Origin: Pseudoteredinibacter isoporae_A
Lineage (GTDB): Bacteria > Pseudomonadota > Gammaproteobacteria > Pseudomonadales > Cellvibrionaceae
Assembly (NCBI RefSeq): GCF_040372805.1
Contig: NZ_BAABWJ010000006.1
Location: 186,001-250,000, forward strand
DNA: 64,000 bases
Direction of reading: 5' to 3'
A program made the translations under genes and the position numbers. Shown here in pieces: positions 53,023 through 60,912 of the stretch. Each line of letters opens with the position of its first letter. Positions within the stretch are counted from its first letter, which is position 1. The notes beneath the pieces were generated by a model. The model was not told the DNA's origin. It made no database searches and saw only the letters and a program-made list of their open reading frames with translations.

Positions 53023-56000
53023 TTATCGGAAAATACCGAGTAAGGTATCAAAGGTCTGCCTCGATACATTGATGATCTGAGAGGAGGCATTATAAATTTG
53101 CTCGAACTTAATCAGATTGGCAGCCTCCTCATCGAGGTTCACTGCTGAAATACTGTTCCTCTGACTTACAGCCTGCTCATGCACCACTTTGGCTGCATCC
53201 CGATTGCTTTTTGCTTCAAAGGTTTCGGTCGCTACTTTTTCAACGATTTGAGAATAGGCCTGTTGAAAGCTGGCCTGCCCACCCACCGTTTGTTTATCCA
53301 TGAGTTGAATCAGAGCTTGAGCATTGCGATTGTCTGAGGTGCCATCGGTATTGAAATCAACCGTAAATTGATCGCCCTTGTCCGGATTACCACTGATGCT
53401 CAAACCGTAACCCATAAAAGCGGACTGTGCCGTACTGCTTTGTGAAAAGAAGTTTCCACGTGATGCCGCATCGGTGCCCAAACTGTAGCCGTCTTCCATA
53501 GTGACCGAGACCTGACCTGCGAAGCTTAACGCTTGAACGTTACCCGCTCCGATACCGCTCACCTGCAGAATATCATCCGGGCGCTGAGTACCTTGGGCGA
53601 CAGCCGCAGCCATACCCAGAGGATCAGCACCCAAAGGACCGGTCACTCGAAGGCGAGTTGCCATATCGTTATCCACTGTATCAAAGCGGATAGTACCGTC
53701 TGGATTTTGAGCAACCGTTACTTTTCCGGCCTCACCAAAGGCTTTATCGACCTGAGTTTGAACGTGTTCAAGAAGCAACGTTGTATCGCTGAAACTGCCT
53801 TCCAGCTCCACCGTTCTCGGATTGCTGGCGCCCGCCGGGCCATCAAACAAGTCCAGATTAAAACTGTTGGGGCCCCCCGCATTAAAGTTAACGGGGTTGT
53901 TTACATTCACTGTTCCTAGCGCTGAAGCCGGGGCCTTACCTTTGAACTCAACACTATCCCCCGTTCCGCCTTCCACCTGGAACTTTAAATCCACGCCCTG
54001 ATTTGAATACACTTTTACGCTCTTGCCATCACTGACAGCGCGAATCCCCTGGGCCTGAAGGTTGCCATCTGCATTGATGGCATCGGCCAGGTAGTCATTC
54101 GTCATTGGCGACGGAAGCGTGCCTAACAAATTCGGCTGAGAGAGCGTAAGTTGTTTACCATTCAAATAAAATTCAAAGTCTGTGCCCACGCCGTTATCCA
54201 GAACATTGAATTCGGCATAGCTTGATGCAGTAGCACTGACGCCGTCAGCCTCACTCATCAGAGCCGCCGCCGCCTGTGCCGATTGCCCTTGAGGAATGAC
54301 CAGTTTCTGAGTATCAATATGGCCATTATCCAGAGTTCGAGAAATGGTAATCACTTCATCAACAATGGCATTGGGTGCCTCTGTGCCAATGGGGCCCGAC
54401 ACCACTTCATTTACCATCGGCGTACGCGCGGCATTGAAACCATCGCTGATCATGAAGGTTTGGCCCGTATTACCCGGCAGAATTTCATTACTGATACCTG
54501 GAGTAAACGACAAGTTTTCCAAAGGCGGCACTAAACTGATTGGATTGGAAGGATCGGTATTATCCAATACGTCGTAAGATGTTTCGGAGGTGAACTGAAT
54601 CAGCAAGGGAGGCGCAAGCGCTCCGGCTTTTTGGAAAGACGGCAACAATTCACCGGTTTTAGGATCCACAGCGGACACTACATTACCTTTGGAAATACTG
54701 CCATTCCCAGTGTTACCGGAAGACGTCCCCGTCACGATAGGTTGCGCGAAAGCCAGGCCATCAGCCTGGATACCCGTTAAACTGATGTTGCCAGCACCAT
54801 TGTGTGTCGGCTTGATAATAAACTTATCGCCGTTGCTGAAATTACCGCTTTCCAGGGTGATCTTGAATCCATCCATTTCGATAGTCTGAGGAAACACACC
54901 ATCGAGCCCTCCGGTTTTTACTACCGAGCCATTCCCATCGATAATTTCGAACACACTGGGCGCACCACCTGTCAGACGCATTTCATAGTTGTCGGCACTG
55001 AGCTTGCTCGTATCTGTGATATCTACACTGATGATACGATCATTGGGTGCCTTATTTTCCACATGGTAAGCCACTCGAGACAAAACCGATTCGCGATCAT
55101 TAATGTCACGAAACAAATCCGAACCATAGTGCCCTTCCAGGTCCAAACCCCCGGACTGAATGCGATTCATTGTGTCCGAAATGGTAATCGCCATTCGACC
55201 CAGCTCATTAATGGCAGGGTCCAGGAAATTCTTTCGGTACTCCAATAAGCCCCCCATCTTCCCACCCGTCACATCTTGCGTAATGGTTTTCAAGGTGGCG
55301 CCATCCTGAATAACCAAATCAGCTCGGGACGGATCGGCCTTGCCCTGAATGGTACGAACCTCGTAGGTTGTCGCACCGACCACCAAGCTCTGGCCATTAC
55401 CAAAGAACACATTGGCACTGCCGTCGTTTTCATTGACAACGGAAACATTCACCAATGTAGACAGCTCTTTTAGCAACTCATCGCGTTGATCGAATAAACT
55501 GTTGGGTCCTTGAATACTCGCATTACCACTGGATTCAACAATCTGCTTATTCAAGGTACCAATCGCGCTGGAAAGAATATTAATCTGCTGAGTAATGCTC
55601 GCCAGTTCGTCGTTAATACCCGTGGCAATATCCGACATGGTTTTGTCCAGAGTATTAAATCGTTCTGCTAAGATGCGACTTTGGGCTAGAACCGATTCGC
55701 GAGCGGGCAATGATGACGGATCATCCGATGCTGTCGCAACTGCCGCAGTAAAGGTATTCAGGACATCAGACATCGCACTGGATTTATTCGCCAGCAGATT
55801 GTCCAGATTGGAAAGTTTACTGGAGTATTCATCCAGGTGACTGTAAGCCGAGCCACTCACTCGCACCTGTTCAATAACGAACTGATTGACGACGCGCTCA
55901 ATATCAATCGCCCTGGCACCTGTGCCAATGTAGCCGGCGGCTGTCAGAAAGCTGTCTTGAGTCGCGACATCAACACGCTGGCGGCTGTAACCAGGCGTAT

Positions 56001-56091
56001 TAGCATTGGTGATATTGTTACCGGTGGTATTTAGCTGGTTTTGGCTAACTTGAAGTCCGGTACGCCCAATATTTAATAGTCCGTTGCTCAT
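53023..56091 (-). CDS. flgK: Flagellar hook-associated protein FlgK (HAP1), enlarged
   Basis: FlgK has 1022 residues, against about 550-680 usually. The N-terminus is typical (LLNIGRTGLQVSQNQLNTTG; NNITNANTPGYSRQRVDVAT) and so is the C-terminus (NLDEEAANLIKFEQIYNASS; SQIINVSRQTFDTLLGIFR). The extra sequence is in the central exposed region (about 330-900) and includes IN-motif-like units also seen in FliD and the flagellins. It is the first hook-filament junction protein. It follows flgJ by 23 bases. Confidence 0.95.
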   Translation of the reverse strand: MSNGLLNIGRTGLQVSQNQLNTTGNNITNANTPGYSRQRVDVATQDSFLTAAGYIGTGARAIDIERVVNQFVIEQVRVSGSAYSHLDEYSSKLSNLDNLLANKSSAMSDVLNTFTAAVATASDDPSSLPARESVLAQSRILAERFNTLDKTMSDIATGINDELASITQQINILSSAIGTLNKQIVESSGNASIQGPNSLFDQRDELLKELSTLVNVSVVNENDGSANVFFGNGQSLVVGATTYEVRTIQGKADPSRADLVIQDGATLKTITQDVTGGKMGGLLEYRKNFLDPAINELGRMAITISDTMNRIQSGGLDLEGHYGSDLFRDINDRESVLSRVAYHVENKAPNDRIISVDITDTSKLSADNYEMRLTGGAPSVFEIIDGNGSVVKTGGLDGVFPQTIEMDGFKITLESGNFSNGDKFIIKPTHNGAGNISLTGIQADGLAFAQPIVTGTSSGNTGNGSISKGNVVSAVDPKTGELLPSFQKAGALAPPLLIQFTSETSYDVLDNTDPSNPISLVPPLENLSFTPGISNEILPGNTGQTFMISDGFNAARTPMVNEVVSGPIGTEAPNAIVDEVITISRTLDNGHIDTQKLVIPQGQSAQAAAALMSEADGVSATASSYAEFNVLDNGVGTDFEFYLNGKQLTLSQPNLLGTLPSPMTNDYLADAINADGNLQAQGIRAVSDGKSVKVYSNQGVDLKFQVEGGTGDSVEFKGKAPASALGTVNVNNPVNFNAGGPNSFNLDLFDGPAGASNPRTVELEGSFSDTTLLLEHVQTQVDKAFGEAGKVTVAQNPDGTIRFDTVDNDMATRLRVTGPLGADPLGMAAAVAQGTQRPDDILQVSGIGAGNVQALSFAGQVSVTMEDGYSLGTDAASRGNFFSQSSTAQSAFMGYGLSISGNPDKGDQFTVDFNTDGTSDNRNAQALIQLMDKQTVGGQASFQQAYSQIVEKVATETFEAKSNRDAAKVVHEQAVSQRNSISAVNLDEEAANLIKFEQIYNASSQIINVSRQTFDTLLGIFR

Positions 56092-56114
56092 AATTTATTC
56101 CACGTTAAGCCGCC

Positions 56115-57185
56115 CTAGTTATCCAGCAACTTAAATTCTTGACGCTGTAAAATTTGTTTGATTTTGTCAGCGTAGTTGGGGTCTGTTGCGTAACCGGCTT
56201 TCTGTAACTGCTCTGCAAAACTACCGGCATCTTTACCTTCCGCCAGGGCTCCTTGGTAGCGCTGATTTTCCTTCAAGAGGCGAGCATAATCGTTGAAGCT
56301 TTCCTGAATATTGTTGTATTTTCGGAATTCCGCCTGTTCCTGAACGGCTTTCCCATTACGGTATTCAAGAGTGTCTACTCCAACACTCGGCTCACCCTGG
56401 CGCGCCTTAATGTTGAACAGATTGAAACTGCTCTGCCCACCCTTGTCCTGAATAATGTGTTGCCCCCAGCCTGTCTCAAGCGCTGCCTGAGCAATGATGC
56501 CTTTCGCTTCAACACCGAGGTAGTTAGCAATACGCTTCGCTGCAGGCGCCAATTGCTCGATAAAGTTTTCAATGCTGTCCGCCATGGATTGAGTCAGGCC
56601 GTTCGGCAATTCACGGGCCTTATCAGCGCCCGCCGCAATAAAAGCTCGGCGCGCCTCGGCGGCCTGTTCCATCTTGATACGCATTGCCGCCAGATCGATG
56701 CCCTCAAACGCTGAACTGCTGGTAATCGCCTGCCAATTCAACTCACCTTGCATCGTTTGCCCTGACTGTAATTGACCACCATGCGGGGTGACCGAGCTGC
56801 CCAGACTCTGTTCACCTCCAACATTTCCACCCTCGGCTCTTGAAAAATTGTATTGACGATTCATTTGCTGGAAAAAAGCATCCGCCAATCCCAACCCACG
56901 ACCGTTACTCAGTGACAAACTCATCTGGTCGTCAAGCATGCCTTGGTAAAGAGCCGTTTCACTGCTGTTCAAGAAGTTGTCTTTGCCAAAAACTTCGTTG
57001 GTTTGACGCATGGTTTTCAACATGGTTTGGATAAACATCGCTTCAAACTGTTGAGCAACCTTGCGCAAGGATTCCGGGTCTTTGTCCCGGCCGGCCTGCT
57101 TGATGGAATTCAGGGAGTTCAGGTCGTTATAGTTAACGCCTGAATTGGTCAAACTGGGGCGAGACAAGGCATCTAGATTTTTCAT
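56115..57185 (-). CDS. flgJ: Flagellar peptidoglycan hydrolase FlgJ
   Basis: FlgJ has 356 residues and two domains. The N-terminal rod-binding domain (RKVAQQFEAMFIQTMLKTMR; LYQGMLDDQMSLSLSNGRGL) precedes a C-terminal glucosaminidase domain, with its catalytic Glu in IIAQAALETGWGQ and the partner region SFNLFNIKA. It caps the rod and opens the peptidoglycan layer. The ATG overlaps the flgI stop by one base (TAATG). Confidence 0.96.
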   Translation of the reverse strand: MKNLDALSRPSLTNSGVNYNDLNSLNSIKQAGRDKDPESLRKVAQQFEAMFIQTMLKTMRQTNEVFGKDNFLNSSETALYQGMLDDQMSLSLSNGRGLGLADAFFQQMNRQYNFSRAEGGNVGGEQSLGSSVTPHGGQLQSGQTMQGELNWQAITSSSAFEGIDLAAMRIKMEQAAEARRAFIAAGADKARELPNGLTQSMADSIENFIEQLAPAAKRIANYLGVEAKGIIAQAALETGWGQHIIQDKGGQSSFNLFNIKARQGEPSVGVDTLEYRNGKAVQEQAEFRKYNNIQESFNDYARLLKENQRYQGALAEGKDAGSFAEQLQKAGYATDPNYADKIKQILQRQEFKLLDN

Positions 57186-58282
57186 TAAATCACCACCAGT
57201 TCCGCTTTCAGAGCACCTGATTGCTTCAGAGCTTCCAATATCGCCATCAGATCACCTGGGGCAGCACCCACATTGTTGACCGCACGAACGATGTCTTCCA
57301 GAGAGGGTCCCGGTGCAAACTTGAACATTGGATTATCTTCTTCTTCGATTGCGACCTGACTGTCAGGCACAACAGCCGTAGTTCCCGCTGCCAGTCCATT
57401 CGGCTGACTGACTTCGACACTTTCAGAGACAGTAACGGTCAAGTTACCGTGCGTCACAGCAACTGGATCGACCTTAACGTGTTTGCCCACCACAATGGTT
57501 CCGGTACGGGAATTGATAATGACTTTGGCCGCCTCTTCGCCGGGGGTTACTTCCAGGTTTTCAAGCATGGAAAGGTAACTGACACGCTGTGAAGGATTGA
57601 TTGGTGCATCCACTTCCACTGACGTTGCGTCCATCGGGCGCGCCACATCTGGACCAAGGGTCGTATTGATAACATCAGCAACGCGTTTGGCGGTGGTGAA
57701 ATCAGAACGCTTCAAATGGAACACTAAGGGCTGACCGCTATTAAAATTACTGGGCACTTCACGCTCGACAATGGCGCCGCTCGGGATACGTCCCGCCACC
57801 GGAACATTAACGGTGATGCGGGAACCATCGGCACCCTCTGCGCCAAAGCCCCCTACTACCAGGTTACCTTGTGCTAAAGCATAAATATTTCCATCGACGC
57901 CCTTTAATGGCGCCAGCAATAAACTACCGCCACGCAGGCTGTTAGCGTTCCCCAGTGATGATACGGTGACGTCGATAGTTTGGCCCGGTTTCGAAAACGG
58001 TGGCAATTCGGCATGAATTGCCACGGCCGCAACATTTTTCAAGGTGACGCGCTCGCCTTCTGGAACCGTCACGCCAAACTGTTTCATCATGCTGAGAAAA
58101 GACTGTGTGGTGAACGGCGTCTGGTTGGTCTGATCACCCGTGCCATCCAAACCAACAACCAGGCCGTAGCCGACCAACTGGTTACTGCGCACGCCCGCAA
58201 CGGACGCTAGATCCTTGATGCGATCAGCGAAGGAAAGTTGGCTCACCAGCACCAGTAAAAACAAACAACCCATGTGTTTCAT
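57185..58282 (-). CDS. flgI: Flagellar P-ring protein FlgI
   Basis: FlgI has 365 residues from the ATG MKHMGCLFLLVLV, which has AGGTG 8 bases upstream. An in-frame ATG at 58303 overlaps the flgH stop but has no ribosome site. A signal peptide (cleavage after SFA) is followed by the family block DRIKDLASVAGVRSNQLVGY and GLVVGLDGTGDQT. It polymerises into the periplasmic P-ring around the rod. Confidence 0.96.
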   Translation of the reverse strand: MKHMGCLFLLVLVSQLSFADRIKDLASVAGVRSNQLVGYGLVVGLDGTGDQTNQTPFTTQSFLSMMKQFGVTVPEGERVTLKNVAAVAIHAELPPFSKPGQTIDVTVSSLGNANSLRGGSLLLAPLKGVDGNIYALAQGNLVVGGFGAEGADGSRITVNVPVAGRIPSGAIVEREVPSNFNSGQPLVFHLKRSDFTTAKRVADVINTTLGPDVARPMDATSVEVDAPINPSQRVSYLSMLENLEVTPGEEAAKVIINSRTGTIVVGKHVKVDPVAVTHGNLTVTVSESVEVSQPNGLAAGTTAVVPDSQVAIEEEDNPMFKFAPGPSLEDIVRAVNNVGAAPGDLMAILEALKQSGALKAELVVI

Positions 58283-58302
58283 AAAATTGACACCTAAACC
58301 CA

Positions 58303-59016
58303 TCAGAACGGCCAGTATTCACTGTTGAAAAAGCGGGACAGCCAACCCATTTTGGTGGAGTTGGCGACCACACCCTGCCCGCTGTAAGTAATTCTGGCGT
58401 TGGCTAGTTTGGTGGACGCCACGGTATTGTTTGGAGTGATGTCATCGGGGCGCAAAATACCACTGATGCGAATGTACTCATCACCTTGATTGAGCGTCAT
58501 CCACTTTTCTCCGCGAACCAGTAAGTTGCCGTTACTTTGGACACCGGAAACCGTCACAGTAATACTGCCGTTTAAACTGTTGTTTTGTTCAGCATCACCA
58601 TTGCCACTGAAATTGCGTTTGCCGATCAAGTCGGTCAGCAAACTCAAGTTAGAGGCTGAAATATTACTGCCTAGGATAGTGCCAACCCCACCCTGGGCTT
58701 CCTGGATATCAATGGTGTTTTCTTTCTTCGTGACCACACTGGACGACTTAGTCGACGTGGTTCTTTCAGAAAGAATAATCTCAATAATGTCGCCTACGCG
58801 ATGTGCTTTTCGATCGTTGTATAAGGCCAACGCCATCCCTTCACGATACAACGAACCGGCGGTTGGAGCTGGCAGTGGCGCCGGTACATCGTGGGCGGGC
58901 GCAAAGGCCGCTTCACCCGGGTGAACGGGCTGTTGGATCACACAAGCACTCAAACTCAGGCTTGCCGCTACAACAGCCAGGCAGCGATAGATGAGTTGCA
59001 GACTTTTCTTTTTCAT
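58303..59016 (-). CDS. flgH: Flagellar L-ring lipoprotein FlgH
   Basis: FlgH has 237 residues from the ATG MKKKSLQLIY. The lipobox LSAC places the lipidated Cys at residue 25. Conserved blocks are GDIIEIILSERTTSTKSSS, KNFSGNG-like (KRNFSGNGDAEQNNSLNGSI) and GNLLVRGEKWMTLNQGDEYI. It forms the outer-membrane L-ring. A longer frame to 59058 would run into flgG and was rejected. Confidence 0.95.
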   Translation of the reverse strand: MKKKSLQLIYRCLAVVAASLSLSACVIQQPVHPGEAAFAPAHDVPAPLPAPTAGSLYREGMALALYNDRKAHRVGDIIEIILSERTTSTKSSSVVTKKENTIDIQEAQGGVGTILGSNISASNLSLLTDLIGKRNFSGNGDAEQNNSLNGSITVTVSGVQSNGNLLVRGEKWMTLNQGDEYIRISGILRPDDITPNNTVASTKLANARITYSGQGVVANSTKMGWLSRFFNSEYWPF

Positions 59017-59038
59017 AGCGCTAATCAGCCTTGGAGAA

Positions 59039-59824
59039 TTAAATATTCTGGGAAACAAACTGCAACATCTGGTCGGCAGTGGAAACCACTTTCGAGTTCA
59101 TTTCATACACCCGCTGAGTCGTGATCATATTGACCATTTCTTCCACGATATCCACGTTGGAATTTTCCAGGCTGCCCTGCTGCAGAGAACCCATGCCGTT
59201 CTGACCGGGAATGGAGTTAATGGGGTCACCACTGGCGGCAGTCTGATAGAACATATTGCTGCCGATGGCCTGCAGGCCTGCGGGGTTTACAAAATCCACC
59301 AGCTGAATGTTGCCCAATTGCTGGCCAGTGACCTGGCCATCGGTATAAGCCGTCACGACACCATCAGTACCGATGGTGACACGGTTGGTGCCCTGGGGAA
59401 TCGTAATCGCAGGTTCGAGCAATAAACCGTTTACATCGGTGATTTGGCCGTCCCGATTCAAACTGAATTGGCCGTTCCGGGTATAGGCGACGTCACCATT
59501 AGGCTGCACAATCTGGAAAAAGCCGCGACCATTAATTGCAACATCCAGAGTTTGGTCGGTGACCTGTAAACTGCCTTCCGTGAATTCTTTACTGGTACCT
59601 GCTACGCGCACACCGGCACCCAATTGCAAGCCCGACGGTAACTGGGTATCAACCGTTGACTGACCACCCGGTTGGCGCTGGATTTGATACAACAGATCTT
59701 CAAATACCGCGCGGTCGCGTTTAAAGCCGATCGTTGACGCGTTCGACAGGTTATTGGAAATGGTGGTCAGCTGCTTATCTTGTGCGGCCAAACCGGTTTT
59801 ACTGACATAAAGAGCTGCGTGCAT
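59039..59824 (-). CDS. flgG: Flagellar distal rod protein FlgG
   Basis: FlgG has 261 residues. The N-terminal rod signature (LYVSKTGLAAQDKQLTTISN; NLSNASTIGFKRDRAVFEDL), the central FlgG block (GRGFFQIVQPNGDVAYTRNG) and the C-terminus (VDIVEEMVNMITTQRVYEMN) are all standard. It forms the distal rod. It is 48 bases after flgF. Confidence 0.97.
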   Translation of the reverse strand: MHAALYVSKTGLAAQDKQLTTISNNLSNASTIGFKRDRAVFEDLLYQIQRQPGGQSTVDTQLPSGLQLGAGVRVAGTSKEFTEGSLQVTDQTLDVAINGRGFFQIVQPNGDVAYTRNGQFSLNRDGQITDVNGLLLEPAITIPQGTNRVTIGTDGVVTAYTDGQVTGQQLGNIQLVDFVNPAGLQAIGSNMFYQTAASGDPINSIPGQNGMGSLQQGSLENSNVDIVEEMVNMITTQRVYEMNSKVVSTADQMLQFVSQNI

Positions 59825-59872
59825 AATGTTACCTATTCTTTTTCGCTGTTAAGCAAGCCGTACAAGATTGAA

Positions 59873-60628
59873 TTAAGAACTTTGAAGCAGCCGTGCTGAG
59901 GCTTCGGAATTTTCCTTCACGGTGCGCATCATTTTCACCTGCACTTCATATTGGCGTGCCAGGCTGAGCAGATCGGTAAATTCTTCAACAGGGTTTACGT
60001 TGCTGGCTTCGATGTAGCCTGATTGCAGACGGAGGTTCACATCCGCATCGCGTGTTGCACCTTCCAGGCCACCTTCACGCAGGCGCACCAAACCATCTTC
60101 AAATTTTTCAAGGTCTTGATGGTCAATGCTCACCATCTTGATGCGATCGATCTGGACCGGTTGATCAACACCCTGCCCCAACAGCACCGCGGATATGGTT
60201 CCGTCGGAGGCGATTTCAATTTTCTCAGCAGGCGGGATAGCAATAAAACCACCGTCACCTAAAACAGGGTGACCCGAGCCATTGCGTAAAATACCGTTGA
60301 TGTCGATGCTCAAGGCCCCATCCCGACTGTAGGCTTCAGTGCCGTCAGGCGCAGTAATCGCAAAGAAGCCTTCTCCGTTCATGGCGATATCCAATTCGCG
60401 CCCTGTGTAATCGATAGGCCCTGGACGAAAATCCGTGCCGGGGTTTTCCGTCAGGGAAAACACTCGACTGGGGTGCCCTTCACCGTAATACACCGCCATG
60501 CTGCGAGCCTGGGTGAAGTCGGCGCGAAAACCCTGAGTATTGGCATTAGCCAAGTTATTGGCGTGATTGCTCTGCGCCAACATATTATTTTTGGCGCCAG
60601 TCATGGCGGTAAAAAGCGCTCTATCCAT
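59873..60628 (-). CDS. flgF: Flagellar proximal rod protein FlgF
   Basis: FlgF has 251 residues. It shows the rod N-terminus (FTAMTGAKNNMLAQSNHANN; LANANTQGFRADFTQA), the middle motif GEGFFAITAPDGTEAYSRDG and a C-terminal helix (NPVEEFTDLLSLARQYEVQV). It is the first gene of the flgFGHIJKL operon, behind a sigma-54 promoter and after the flgE terminator. Confidence 0.96.
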   Translation of the reverse strand: MDRALFTAMTGAKNNMLAQSNHANNLANANTQGFRADFTQARSMAVYYGEGHPSRVFSLTENPGTDFRPGPIDYTGRELDIAMNGEGFFAITAPDGTEAYSRDGALSIDINGILRNGSGHPVLGDGGFIAIPPAEKIEIASDGTISAVLLGQGVDQPVQIDRIKMVSIDHQDLEKFEDGLVRLREGGLEGATRDADVNLRLQSGYIEASNVNPVEEFTDLLSLARQYEVQVKMMRTVKENSEASARLLQSS

Positions 60629-60732
60629 TGCTATCTCTCTGCTTTGGCGGCAAAACAGGCGGCGAAAAACTCACCGGGAAAAGCGTCACACAATCGACGC
60701 TCTTGCCGCATTTATTCACTTAGGCAGATAAC

Positions 60733-60749
60733 TGCAAATGGGATGCCAG
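60733..60749 (-). promoter_or_regulatory. Sigma-54 promoter of the flgF operon
   Basis: The minus strand reads CTGGCATC-CCAT-TTGCA with GG-N10-GC spacing, a good sigma-54 match, about 105 bases upstream of the flgF ATG. It lies between the flgE terminator and flgF. Confidence 0.85.
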
Positions 60750-60863
60750 AACTGGAACGGAAAAGGACAGCAATTAAAAATTGCTTATAATTCAGTAAGA
60801 TAGAATGAAAATACACAAAACAAAGAGAATATAACGCAGGCTCACTAAGCGGTAAATAACAAG

Positions 60864-60907
60864 AAAAACCGTGGCGGCAAAGCCCCTAGGCAATGCCTTG
60901 CCGCCAC
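60864..60907 (-). terminator. Intrinsic terminator of the flgE operon
   Basis: GTGGCGGCAA (60871-60880) pairs perfectly with TTGCCGCCAC (60898-60907). On the minus strand GGTTTTTC follows. It lies 6 bases after the flgE stop and splits the upstream flgDE genes from flgF-flgL. Confidence 0.9.
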
Positions 60908-60912
60908 TGTTA

